Shown here piece by piece: positions 16,487 to 25,327 of a DNA stretch of 64,000 bases. Position 1 is the stretch's first letter, and each line of letters begins with the position of its first letter. The stretch is taken from the NCBI GenBank assembly GCA_947498775.1, contig CANMLL010000009.1, forward strand, positions 26,981-90,980. Reading direction: 5' to 3'. A program made the position numbers and the translations under genes. This stretch comes from an uncultured Aquimarina sp. GTDB lineage: Bacteria; Bacteroidota; Bacteroidia; Flavobacteriales; Flavobacteriaceae. Below the pieces are notes generated by a model, which had not been told where the DNA came from, made no database searches, and saw only the letters and a list, made by a program, of their open reading frames with translations.

Positions 16487-17122
16487 CTATTGTACTACTA
16501 CATCTTCAACTGTTATATCAAATACCCAATCAACATCAGGACTACCTTCAGCATTAGTAATATCTCCATCTGCAACACCTGCTGCATCCTTGATAAGTTC
16601 GTGCCTAAGTACTACTCTCAATTTAGTATCTCCTGTTTGATCGGTGGTTGTTAATGTAAAAGTAATTCCAACCGGATTTTCAGATGGAAAAAGATCTCCA
16701 TCTGAGTTTCGATAATCAGATTCTTTATCTGTATAGGCAGTTGTTATGCCTAAATCATCTTCGTTTTCGGGAACGAAATAAAAGAATTGATGCTCATCTG
16801 CTTCTCTTTCTATCTCTTCATTTACAACTTCTACTGGGTCTTCAGATTCATTCTCTAAAACAATTGTGCCGCTATAGGTTGTATTTGTTTTTAAAGTACC
16901 TTCTACATTATCTTCAGGGGGTATAGAGCCATTTTCGCCATCTTCGTCGAAAAAATTAAGCGTTACCGTATCGGTACCACCAGTTTCAGTTAAGGTAACC
17001 TTCATTGTAGTAATTAACTCTTCTTCGGTACCTGGATCCGGATTATCATCATCATCAGAGCAAGAAGTCAAGAAAAGAGCTCCCACAAAAAACATGGCTA
17101 AAAATTTACGTAAGTTCATCAT
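16487..17122 (-). CDS. Acidic lipoprotein partner of the TonB receptor
   Basis: 211 residues with a lipoprotein signal (FLTSCSDDDD, Cys21). It is highly acidic, with DDDDNPDPGTEEE after the lipid site and many Asp/Glu later. A repeated beta-strand pattern (ITFTLTTTDQTGDTKLRVVLRHE) suggests an immunoglobulin-like fold. It starts 11 bases after the TonB receptor gene stops, so it is probably the surface partner of that receptor. I do not know a firm family name. The ligand, perhaps a metal, is inferred from context only. Confidence 0.7.
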   Translation of the reverse strand: MMNLRKFLAMFFVGALFLTSCSDDDDNPDPGTEEELITTMKVTLTETGGTDTVTLNFFDEDGENGSIPPEDNVEGTLKTNTTYSGTIVLENESEDPVEVVNEEIEREADEHQFFYFVPENEDDLGITTAYTDKESDYRNSDGDLFPSENPVGITFTLTTTDQTGDTKLRVVLRHELIKDAAGVADGDITNAEGSPDVDWVFDITVEDVVVQ

Positions 17123-17133
17123 TTTTTAAAAAT

Positions 17134-19539
17134 TTAATAGTTAATTGATATTCGTAATAAAAAGTTTCTACCCAGATCGTCGGCAAAATATCGTAGACGA
17201 TTTAGATAATTTCTATAGTTTGTATTTAATACGTTGTTTATGGTTAAACCCACTTTTAGATCATTTTTCTTACCCAGCCTAAACTTCATATTCGTATCAA
17301 AGTTTATCAAATGATATGCATCTGGTGGAGTGTTAATCTCTAGTTCAACATCTTCTCTGACATCTTGAGAAAACACATCTATATTAGGTGGAAATTCATT
17401 TTGTCTAAAAGTATATTGACTTTCTAATGAAGCTTGCAGATTAAACCAATCTTCTTTTAAGAAGGTAAGTTTATTAGTAAAATTGGGTGCAGGCATATTG
17501 ATCAAAGGGACATCGTTATCCGTCTCTTTTCCTTTTACTAGAGAAAAATTATGATCTGTTTGCCAATGCCTAGACCAGTTTACATACATTTTTGCATCAA
17601 TACCCAAAAGGCGGGCGTCAGTTTGTCTATACTCCCAAACCGGAAAAGCACCTCTAATTGTGAGATTAGCACCAGTCGGTTCAAGTAAAATATAATCCTT
17701 AATAAAGTTGGCATATGGAGCTATCTCCCATCCCCATTTCTCGTTATTTTTTTGAAGGGATACCGATAATTTATGTGACGTTTCCTGATCTATTCTTAAA
17801 TCTCCTATTTCTATCCTGGCAGCAGAATGGTGTAGGCCGTCACTAAATAATTCAGCAGGATTGGGAGCTCTTTGCGCTAAAGCATAATTGGTTCTAAGCT
17901 GATACTCTTCTTTAAATGAATATTGTATCCCAACGGTTGAAGAGATGTTATGATAATCAAATACTGGATTTACTAATAATTGAGAGTTTCTTACTTCTCT
18001 ATCTATTACAATATCCGAAAAATCAGTTTCGTACCCTCGTTCATCCCATCGACTTTCTTGATAGAACTTCTTTGCATCAATCCTATTAAAATCATATCTG
18101 ATTCCGGCATCCATAATCAAGGATTCATTAATATCAAATTCTCCTGTGAAAAAGGCACCTGCATCATACTTATTATAATCTGGAATCAATCGTCTAACAC
18201 CAGTTGATGCGATATCAGCAACGTTATCCTGATATCTTAAAAGAATTCCTGCTTTTAAACTATAATTAGGCTTAGCATCAAACTCAAAGTCCGAGGCAAG
18301 TGTATGGGTAGTAAGTTCTAAATCTACACTTGGTCTATTACTTTCTGAACCACCCTCTCTTCGTACATCAAACTCAAATCGCTGATTAAGTTGAAAATCA
18401 TACTGAGTTGTCCATTTACCCAACTCCTCGAACCTTTTATAGTAGGTTACTTTACCAAGATGGTGCGTGACTTCCTGTCTTGGATTTATAATTTCGTAAG
18501 TAAAATCTCTTATAATATCCGGTTGTCCACTATTAATAGATTGAATTAGATCATCAACATTTCCGATATGCGAGGAGGAGAGTATTCCAATTTCGGCATC
18601 GTAAAATGAATAAAAAGCATCGAGTCCATATTCAAATGTATTAATCCCAAATGCAACCGACGCACCTTTTTCAAAAACCCCCGTATTAGAAAGGACATAA
18701 TCAGGAGCTTCAAAATCTCCAAATCTTTTTAAGGCTCCTTGTGCTTTTAAGAACCAACCATTTTCATATCCTTTTACTATTTCTGAAGATATTGAGCCAC
18801 CTCGACCATTTGTTGCTCCTGTCAATAAGGTTTTTCCGAATAACGTATCTTTGGCAGGGATACGACTAGGTTTCATAATAATGATCCCTCCAATAGCATC
18901 ACCTCCATATTGCAGTGCAGAAGCTCCTTTTACCACGGTGACACTTCCTGCAGTGTTAATATCTATATTAGGGGCGTGCTCATCACCCCATTCCATATCT
19001 TGCATTCTAACATTATTGTTCATAATAAGAATCCTACTACCACTTAAACCTTGAATAATTGGTTTTACAATAGTGGATCCGGTATTTAATGAAGATACTC
19101 CAGGGATTTCTCTCAAGGCATCCCCAAGTGTAGCACTACTATATTTCTCTATTATATCTGTAGTGATAGTCTGCTCCTGAGAAGAAGATGTCTCTTGTTT
19201 TATTTTTCCAGCTACTTTCACCTCGTCCAACTCATTGAGATGATGTTCTAGATAAAAGTCTTTGGTCGTGACTTTAGACATATCTATGGTAAACACCTGA
19301 GAATTACAATCAACATGCGACACCGTAAATGCATACGATACTGCGCACAAACCGTTTATTGTATATGTACCATTGCTATCTGTCACAATTTTGATATTAT
19401 TAAAGGTTATCGTAGCGCCTTCTAGAGGTACCCCATCATGAAAATCAATTACTTGTCCCGTAAGTGATCTATTGCAATCTTGTGCTGATGAAATGAATAC
19501 TCCTAAAAGAAACACTAAGGTAAAAGTGAATCTTTTCAT
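17134..19539 (-). CDS. TonB-dependent outer-membrane receptor
   Basis: 801 residues. A signal peptide (to about 19) is followed by a carboxypeptidase-regulatory-like domain (20-95, GQVIDFHDGVPLEGATITF), a plug domain (about 115-215, ending GGDAIGGIIIMKPSR) and a 22-strand barrel ending FLLRISINY. These receptors take up bulky nutrients or metal complexes across the outer membrane using TonB energy. Its neighbours are a small His/Cys-rich protein upstream and an acidic lipoprotein downstream, which suggests a metal (zinc or copper) substrate. That part is inference. Confidence 0.92.
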   Translation of the reverse strand: MKRFTFTLVFLLGVFISSAQDCNRSLTGQVIDFHDGVPLEGATITFNNIKIVTDSNGTYTINGLCAVSYAFTVSHVDCNSQVFTIDMSKVTTKDFYLEHHLNELDEVKVAGKIKQETSSSQEQTITTDIIEKYSSATLGDALREIPGVSSLNTGSTIVKPIIQGLSGSRILIMNNNVRMQDMEWGDEHAPNIDINTAGSVTVVKGASALQYGGDAIGGIIIMKPSRIPAKDTLFGKTLLTGATNGRGGSISSEIVKGYENGWFLKAQGALKRFGDFEAPDYVLSNTGVFEKGASVAFGINTFEYGLDAFYSFYDAEIGILSSSHIGNVDDLIQSINSGQPDIIRDFTYEIINPRQEVTHHLGKVTYYKRFEELGKWTTQYDFQLNQRFEFDVRREGGSESNRPSVDLELTTHTLASDFEFDAKPNYSLKAGILLRYQDNVADIASTGVRRLIPDYNKYDAGAFFTGEFDINESLIMDAGIRYDFNRIDAKKFYQESRWDERGYETDFSDIVIDREVRNSQLLVNPVFDYHNISSTVGIQYSFKEEYQLRTNYALAQRAPNPAELFSDGLHHSAARIEIGDLRIDQETSHKLSVSLQKNNEKWGWEIAPYANFIKDYILLEPTGANLTIRGAFPVWEYRQTDARLLGIDAKMYVNWSRHWQTDHNFSLVKGKETDNDVPLINMPAPNFTNKLTFLKEDWFNLQASLESQYTFRQNEFPPNIDVFSQDVREDVELEINTPPDAYHLINFDTNMKFRLGKKNDLKVGLTINNVLNTNYRNYLNRLRYFADDLGRNFLLRISINY

Positions 19540-19560
19540 TTAAGTAAATAATAAAAATTA

Positions 19561-19588
19561 ACTAGTAAATACCTTTAGGTATACTAGT
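19561..19588. repeat. Inverted repeat between the small His/Cys protein and the TonB receptor
   Basis: ACTAGTAAATACCT and AGGTATACTAGT form a 12-bp inverted repeat with one bulged base, ending 22 bases before the TonB receptor start. It could be an operator or a weak internal terminator. Confidence 0.5.
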
Positions 19589-19621
19589 GCATAGGTCAAT
19601 TCAAGAATAAATTAGTAAGTA

Positions 19622-19906
19622 TTAGGCCGCTGGAGGAGCCTTGTTCAAGAATGAGTAATTAACGGAAGAATAAAAATATCGTTGCTCATAAGTGGCACGA
19701 ACAACATCTGCAGGAATTGTAATCACACAAGGAGTTTCTACAATATCTACGCCGATATAATCATCACTATGGTTTTCTGAAGCTAGTTGACATATATTGC
19801 AATCAACATCGTTAGCGTCATGATCCAAAACGTGAAGATCAGCTAATTGCATAAAGCTGAACAACACCAAAAGAATAGATGCTATAATATGTCGGTTTGA
19901 CTTCAT
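19622..19906 (-). CDS. Small secreted His/Cys-rich protein
   Basis: 94 residues from the ATG at 19906; a longer frame adds MHFFCLFVT, which has no signal-peptide logic. One hydrophobic segment (about 7-24) is followed by LHVLDHDANDVDCNICQLA, a His/Asp/Cys cluster (CxxC) that could bind a transition metal. Similar short proteins accompany metal-uptake receptors in Bacteroidota. The first gene of the unit with the TonB receptor (82 bp gap). Function not established. Confidence 0.7.
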   Translation of the reverse strand: MKSNRHIIASILLVLFSFMQLADLHVLDHDANDVDCNICQLASENHSDDYIGVDIVETPCVITIPADVVRATYEQRYFYSSVNYSFLNKAPPAA

Positions 19907-19963
19907 GGTAACAAATAAACAAAAAAAATGCATAAAAATTATGTGTTCACCTCTTGTTTCTTG

Positions 19964-20812
19964 TTAAAGTAATGCAAAATCAATAGACTTTAGGGTGATT
20001 TCCTTTAGATGATCCGGCATTTGATCCTGAACCCATGGGTGCTTTGCCCCAAAAACATGGTCGGCATTATCTACCAAAAAGAGCTCACTTTTCGAATTCC
20101 ATGAATGGATATTTTTGCTTTCCTGCACATTTACCGTTGGGTCCTGGGTGCCATGAACGATGAGATGAGGGGTTTTTATGTTTTTTACAGCTCTCGAAAT
20201 GGTAAGTCGTTCTTCATTTTTGACAAATGAAGTATAGAATTCTAGGTAGTGCGGCATTTGCTGTTTGGTTCTACCGTTTTGGATATAGTAGACTCTATTT
20301 TTATTCCATAGTTCGAAAGCTTCCCCTTTTGGAAAACGATTTTTGTAATCTGAAACACCTGCCCAGGAGATCAGTTTACTTATTCTTTTATCTTCTGCAG
20401 CTTTTATCGTTACAATCCCTCCACCTCGAGAATGACCTATAAGTGTAATTTTGCTAACATCAATCTCATCTTTATAATCAAATTCTGTTGAAGTTACCCA
20501 ATCTATGATAGTCTCCAGATCATCTAATTCTTTGATGTATGTGTTGTTTCCAAAAGCTTCTAAGTCTGGAAAATCGATGGGGTCTTCTACTGTTCCTCCA
20601 TTATGCGAAAAGTTAAACTTTACAAAGAAAAAATTAGCATTGGCACATGCTTTGGCCACCAAATCCCATGCTCCCCAATCCTTAAAGCCTTTGTACCCAT
20701 GACAAAAAATAAAAATTGGCTTTTTCTTCTGATTTTGTAAGTAAAAAACATCAGTTAAAATAGGTCTTTGATGCTTACCGTCTAAGATGATATTTTTATT
20801 GATAGTAATCAT
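19964..20812 (-). CDS. Alpha/beta hydrolase
   Basis: 282 residues, cytoplasmic (no signal peptide). The fold motifs include IFCHGYKGFKDWG near the start, the nucleophile elbow GHSRGGG (about 127-133), HGTQDPTVN (acid region) and DNADHVFG with the catalytic His near residue 252. The substrate may be an ester or acyl compound. It starts 2 bases after the AddB-like gene stops, so it is co-transcribed with it, but no link in function is evident. Confidence 0.85.
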   Translation of the reverse strand: MITINKNIILDGKHQRPILTDVFYLQNQKKKPIFIFCHGYKGFKDWGAWDLVAKACANANFFFVKFNFSHNGGTVEDPIDFPDLEAFGNNTYIKELDDLETIIDWVTSTEFDYKDEIDVSKITLIGHSRGGGIVTIKAAEDKRISKLISWAGVSDYKNRFPKGEAFELWNKNRVYYIQNGRTKQQMPHYLEFYTSFVKNEERLTISRAVKNIKTPHLIVHGTQDPTVNVQESKNIHSWNSKSELFLVDNADHVFGAKHPWVQDQMPDHLKEITLKSIDFALL

Positions 20813-20814
20813 GG

Positions 20815-23550
20815 TTACACTTCTTTTTCTGTGAAAGGAATTTCAAGATTAAAAATCTCTAAAATCAATTTTTTTAATTGTATCAAATACGCATCGAATA
20901 CTTCATTTATGATTTCGTAATTAGGTTTACTTTTTATACCGTCTTTGGTTCCAAACCTTAAAAAACCTTCCTGAAGGTTCTTAAAAGAAATTATACCGGC
21001 CTGAAACGCCTCAGAAATCGGGTTCTCGTTATACTGCATATATCCATACGCCAAAACCTGAATGATTTTACTGTACTTATAATCTTCAGTAATTTCTTCC
21101 CAGTTTGTCAAAACTACCTCTCCTTTGGTTACTTTTCCCGTTTTATAATCTATGACTCTTAGCTGTCCATCAAGCTCATCTATACGATCTACTTTTCCTT
21201 TTATGTATATCGGAAAATCAAGTTCGGGGATCTTTAGCAACGTTTTCAGGTTACTTTCTATAGACAAAATTTTCAACTTCGCCCCCGTATTCAATACTTT
21301 CTCTTCAGAGGTAAGGAAGTTATAGAGATATCGTTTGGCCACTTCAAAAATCAATAAGTTTTTTCCTTGAGTAATGTCTAGTTGAGAATACTCTTTCTTA
21401 AATTGATACTGAAGCTCACTATCTATATTCCTCTTCATTTTCTGAATCGCTTCAACAGTAAGGAAGTTATTCTCTATGGGTTTATAAAATGTTTCCAACG
21501 TATTATGAATAACAGTTCCCAACGTATTTGCTGCAATGGTTTCTTCGACTTGATCAGTCTCTTTGATCCCAAGAACATATTTGTAATAAAAATCCATTGG
21601 ATTTCTTATATAAGAGGTTAGTGCAGAAGGAGATAATCCATGCGTTGCGAGTTCTTTTAATTGTTGTAGTATTTCCACATTTTTTTCTACCTGAAGTGGC
21701 TCACGAATTAGTTTAGGCACCTCTGTAGAAACAATATACTTTGAAATTTTATGATGAGGTCTTTTATCAACGTCTAACTGTAGTAAGAATCTACTTTTTT
21801 CTCCTCCACCAACTCCTTCATCTTCTGTATTATACACTAGATATATGTTCTTGGCCCGTTGAATTAATCGATAAAAATGATACGTATATATCGCATCTTT
21901 TTCCTTATACGTAGGCAGATTATAAGCTTTTTTTAAGTCATAAGGAATAAAAGAATTTGTGCTTTTCCCTGCAGGTAAAATCCCTTCATTTATTGAACTA
22001 ATAATTACCGTTTCAAAATCAAGACACCTTGATTCTAGCATTCCCATAAGCTGCAATCCAATGAAAGGCTCTCCAGAAAAGTCTAAAGATTCTGTTGTCA
22101 ATATATCTTTGTAAAGGGTATGCAAGGCTCCTATGGTAGTAAGGTATTGATAACTGTTATGTAGCGCAATTAGCTTATTAAATACCAAGTGAAAATGATA
22201 TACATACTCTAATTCTAGTGTGTTGTCTTGTTTATCAATATTTTCTTTGAGCAGTTTTATAATTTTACTGCAATTATCTAAGGCAGTTGTTACATCTTTC
22301 CATGGTTCGAATACTAGTCGAAGCCTTTCTTTTTCTAACTGAGTAGCATGTTCTTGTAGTTTATCTAAAGTTATATAAACGATATTTTCTTTGGATATAG
22401 CCGTAATTAATCGTCTTGAGGTAAGCCCCAGTAATCTTTGTGCAGGAAGGCTGCTCAAAACCTCTAATAGTGATTTGAAATATATCCCTTTGGGGTTCTT
22501 GTTTTTATGTAGGGTAAACAGCAACTCAAAAAAACTAGCTATGGGTACCTCTTTTAGAGGAAGCCCCATGGTGATATTAATAGATTCAATTGTATTGGGA
22601 AGCGAATTAAGTATTGGTTGAAGCAAGTTTTCATCTGCAAGCACTACAGCGGTTTTTTCTATATCTGATTTGGAAATACCAGCAAGTATCTTACCTACTG
22701 ATTTGGCTTGACCTACATTTTTGGGTACTCCTATTAGTTTAATATCCTTCTCTTTTGAAAAGTTATCATGTACCCATTTAAAAGCATTGCTTTTATAATA
22801 TCTCCATTGTTCTTTATACGTTCGCAGAAACAAAGAAGCCTCATGATACGTATTATCGAGAAAAAAATGATCTCCATCCCAATATGTCTCTGCCAAGCCT
22901 GTTTCTAAAAGCACTTGAAAAATATGTTGTTCTGCATTATTTAATGCATTAAACCCCACCAAAATATGTTTTCTGTCTTCGGTTTTGATATATTCATGAA
23001 TATCTTCTGAAGCTTTTCTATATAGTAATCCTTGGTATCCAATTTTTTTTGCTAGCAAACTTTCTTTAAAGCTATCATAATAGTCTAAGAGGCTTTCCCA
23101 AAACTTTATATAATTCTGAACAAGCTCTGTTTTTTCTTTTTGAACATACCAATGATTTATATCTTGTATCTGTGATAAGTATACAAAAAAGCTTTTGTGA
23201 TCGATACAATATCTATCAATCTCATTAAAGTCATAAATCAAGGTTTGAGCCCAATTGCTAAAGGTCTCAAAGTCTTCTTTTTCTAAATGAGTATTTGTAT
23301 TTAGATAGGTTTTATAGAATTCAAATAAGGTTTGGATATTATCTATTTGTTGTAACCCGGATATTTTGGTTATAAACTCTTCTATGCTAAGAATTTCAGG
23401 GACAAAAACGGTTTGGCCTTTACAAAGTTCAAGAAGCTCTTTTTTAAGAAATAAACCTGCTCTTTTACTAGGCACTAAAAATATAAGATCACTAATTTTA
23501 TCATTAGTATCCTGTACTTCTAATAATACTTCTTTTAGAAAACTTTTCAA
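20815..23550 (-). CDS. AddB/RecB-like nuclease subunit (PD-(D/E)XK family)
   Basis: 911 residues. The N-terminal part (LIFLVPSKRAGLFLKKELLE) is a degraded helicase fold, as in AddB and RexB. The C-terminal nuclease has IKGKVDRIDELDG and VIDYKTGK (about 780-801), with the conserved Asp and Lys of the PD-(D/E)XK site. It would pair with the helicase at 25328 to form a double-strand break repair and recombination enzyme that degrades and recombines broken DNA ends. An unrelated OmpA gene lies between the two. Cytoplasmic. Confidence 0.85.
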   Translation of the reverse strand: MKSFLKEVLLEVQDTNDKISDLIFLVPSKRAGLFLKKELLELCKGQTVFVPEILSIEEFITKISGLQQIDNIQTLFEFYKTYLNTNTHLEKEDFETFSNWAQTLIYDFNEIDRYCIDHKSFFVYLSQIQDINHWYVQKEKTELVQNYIKFWESLLDYYDSFKESLLAKKIGYQGLLYRKASEDIHEYIKTEDRKHILVGFNALNNAEQHIFQVLLETGLAETYWDGDHFFLDNTYHEASLFLRTYKEQWRYYKSNAFKWVHDNFSKEKDIKLIGVPKNVGQAKSVGKILAGISKSDIEKTAVVLADENLLQPILNSLPNTIESINITMGLPLKEVPIASFFELLFTLHKNKNPKGIYFKSLLEVLSSLPAQRLLGLTSRRLITAISKENIVYITLDKLQEHATQLEKERLRLVFEPWKDVTTALDNCSKIIKLLKENIDKQDNTLELEYVYHFHLVFNKLIALHNSYQYLTTIGALHTLYKDILTTESLDFSGEPFIGLQLMGMLESRCLDFETVIISSINEGILPAGKSTNSFIPYDLKKAYNLPTYKEKDAIYTYHFYRLIQRAKNIYLVYNTEDEGVGGGEKSRFLLQLDVDKRPHHKISKYIVSTEVPKLIREPLQVEKNVEILQQLKELATHGLSPSALTSYIRNPMDFYYKYVLGIKETDQVEETIAANTLGTVIHNTLETFYKPIENNFLTVEAIQKMKRNIDSELQYQFKKEYSQLDITQGKNLLIFEVAKRYLYNFLTSEEKVLNTGAKLKILSIESNLKTLLKIPELDFPIYIKGKVDRIDELDGQLRVIDYKTGKVTKGEVVLTNWEEITEDYKYSKIIQVLAYGYMQYNENPISEAFQAGIISFKNLQEGFLRFGTKDGIKSKPNYEIINEVFDAYLIQLKKLILEIFNLEIPFTEKEV

Positions 23551-23590
23551 ACACTAATATTTTAAATAGTTATTCAACTTTCTAAAAATA

Positions 23591-23619
23591 AAAAACGTCC
23601 CGATTTATCGGGACGTTTT
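23591..23619 (-). terminator. Intrinsic terminator after the OmpA gene
   Basis: AAACGTCCCGAT / ATCGGGACGTTT perfect stem with a T-run on the minus strand. It also marks the region before the AddB-like gene. Confidence 0.85.
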
Positions 23620-23647
23620 GGTTATTTATTATTAAGAGATTTTCTTA

Positions 23648-25048
23648 TTATTTATTCAAGTTAATCTCTACACGTCTGTTTTTGGCTCTACCAGCTCTAG
23701 TTTTATTAGTAGCAATAGGTCTGTCTTCTCCGTAACCAACAGCAGATAATCTAAACTGATCTACACCGTTTTCTACTAAGAAATTCTTAACTGCATTTGC
23801 TCTAGAGTCTGATAATCTCTGGTTAAGTTTTGCACTACCAGCACTATCAGTGTGTCCTTCTATTGTAAACTTAGCAGTAGGATACTCTTTTAAGATCGCG
23901 ATGATATCATTAAGTACTTTTGTAGACTCATCTTTAATTGAAGACTTACCTGAGTCAAATAATACTTGAGCAGCATACTCATTAAGTGTTTTTTGTATCT
24001 CTTCAGTTACTTCAGGACATCCGTTGTTTGCAACAGTACCTGCAACATCTGGACAGTTATCATCTTTGTCTAAGACACCATCACCATCTTTATCCTGGAA
24101 AGGACATCCATTATTTTCAGCAGGACCTGCTTCATTTGGACAACCATCTTTAGCATCAGCGATTCCATCACCATCAGCATCAGGACATCCGTTAAGTTCA
24201 GCTAAACCAGCTTCAGTAGGACATTCGTCTTTAGGATCTGGCACTCCGTCACCATCTGTATCAGGACATCCATTGAACTCGGCAGTACCAGCAGTATCAG
24301 GACAGTCGTCTTTAGCATCAGTAATCCCGTCACCATCTGTATCAGGACATCCGTTGAATTCTTCTAAACCAGGAACATCTGGACACTCATCGTCTTTGTC
24401 ATATACACCATCACCATCTGTATCTTTACCTCCGAAAGCGAAAGTAATCCCAGCAGAGTGTTGGAAGTGAGTTGGAGGATAGTTGTTTACTTCATAATCC
24501 TCGAATACATGCTTGTAAGTAGTCTGAACGTTGAATGCTAAGTTTTCGGTTAACCAAAAGTTAAGTCCTAAAGAACCGTTTAAAGTTCCTGCACCTATCT
24601 CATCAACCCAGGTATATCCACCACCTACACCTAAGTAAGGGTCAAACCAACCTGTTTTTAAAACGTTTTTTAGGCTATAGCTAATTCTACCGTCAGCAGC
24701 ATAATAAGATAAATCATCTGCTTCTTGAGCCGTTCCGTCAGGGAATTCTCCAAGCTTATCTATTTTATTAACCGACCCAGACACGGTGAAGGTAAAACCA
24801 TCTCCTATATATCTACCAACAGATACTTTTGAAACAGAAGGAAGGATGTTCCAGTGGTCACTAGCGTTAAAAAATTCGTCGAAAATTTCTCCTTGAAAAG
24901 GTAAATCTCCCCCAGTAGGAAAGATATCAACGGCATTAACGCCTATAGAAACCGCCCAAGGATTGTTTTCATCTTGTGCATTCGAAGTACTAACCCCTAG
25001 TACTAATAACGAAGCAACTAAAAATCTGCTAAGATGTTTCATATTCAA
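23648..25048 (-). CDS. OmpA family protein with thrombospondin type 3 repeats
   Basis: 466 residues. A signal peptide ends near SNA-Q (about 24). The beta-barrel domain (about 28-210) is followed by five calcium-binding TSP3 repeats of the DTDGDGxxDxxDxCP type (about 212-345). The C-terminal OmpA peptidoglycan-binding domain (about 352-466, [34 protein letters not shown]) follows. It links the outer membrane to the cell wall. Expected to be abundant. It has its own promoter and terminator, so it is independent of the flanking repair genes. Confidence 0.95.
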   Translation of the reverse strand: MNMKHLSRFLVASLLVLGVSTSNAQDENNPWAVSIGVNAVDIFPTGGDLPFQGEIFDEFFNASDHWNILPSVSKVSVGRYIGDGFTFTVSGSVNKIDKLGEFPDGTAQEADDLSYYAADGRISYSLKNVLKTGWFDPYLGVGGGYTWVDEIGAGTLNGSLGLNFWLTENLAFNVQTTYKHVFEDYEVNNYPPTHFQHSAGITFAFGGKDTDGDGVYDKDDECPDVPGLEEFNGCPDTDGDGITDAKDDCPDTAGTAEFNGCPDTDGDGVPDPKDECPTEAGLAELNGCPDADGDGIADAKDGCPNEAGPAENNGCPFQDKDGDGVLDKDDNCPDVAGTVANNGCPEVTEEIQKTLNEYAAQVLFDSGKSSIKDESTKVLNDIIAILKEYPTAKFTIEGHTDSAGSAKLNQRLSDSRANAVKNFLVENGVDQFRLSAVGYGEDRPIATNKTRAGRAKNRRVEINLNK

Positions 25049-25076
25049 TAATTTAATTTTTAAGTGTTAATTAGAG

Positions 25077-25106
25077 CAAATGTAATATGTTAAACATAAC
25101 TGTCAA
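25077..25106 (-). promoter_or_regulatory. Promoter of the OmpA gene
   Basis: Minus strand: TTG (complement of 25104-25106), 19-base spacer, TACATTTG (complement of 25077-25084), matching the Bacteroidota TTG-N17-23-TAnnTTTG consensus. It lies 29 bases before the start codon. Confidence 0.7.
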
Positions 25107-25327
25107 AGATAAATCTAATAAATTTTTCTTAATAGGCCAGTAAATATGGCTGTTTTCAAAGGGATTAACCTTTTTTTTTATAGTGTTTTAGCCATAAAAA
25201 CAATAAAAATTTTAACCTTTTCAGACAAAAATAATAGTGCTTATCTTAATAATTATGGTACAATTATAAGATAAAAATACCTTTTATCCTTAGATTTCTT
25301 TTAGTAATTACAAAAATGACCTCTAAT

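Noticed and set aside
24024..24470. Long open frame antisense to the OmpA thrombospondin repeats
   Set aside because: Its Ser/Pro-rich repeating product is a shadow of the DTDGDG repeats; the minus-strand OmpA gene has clear domains, promoter and terminator.
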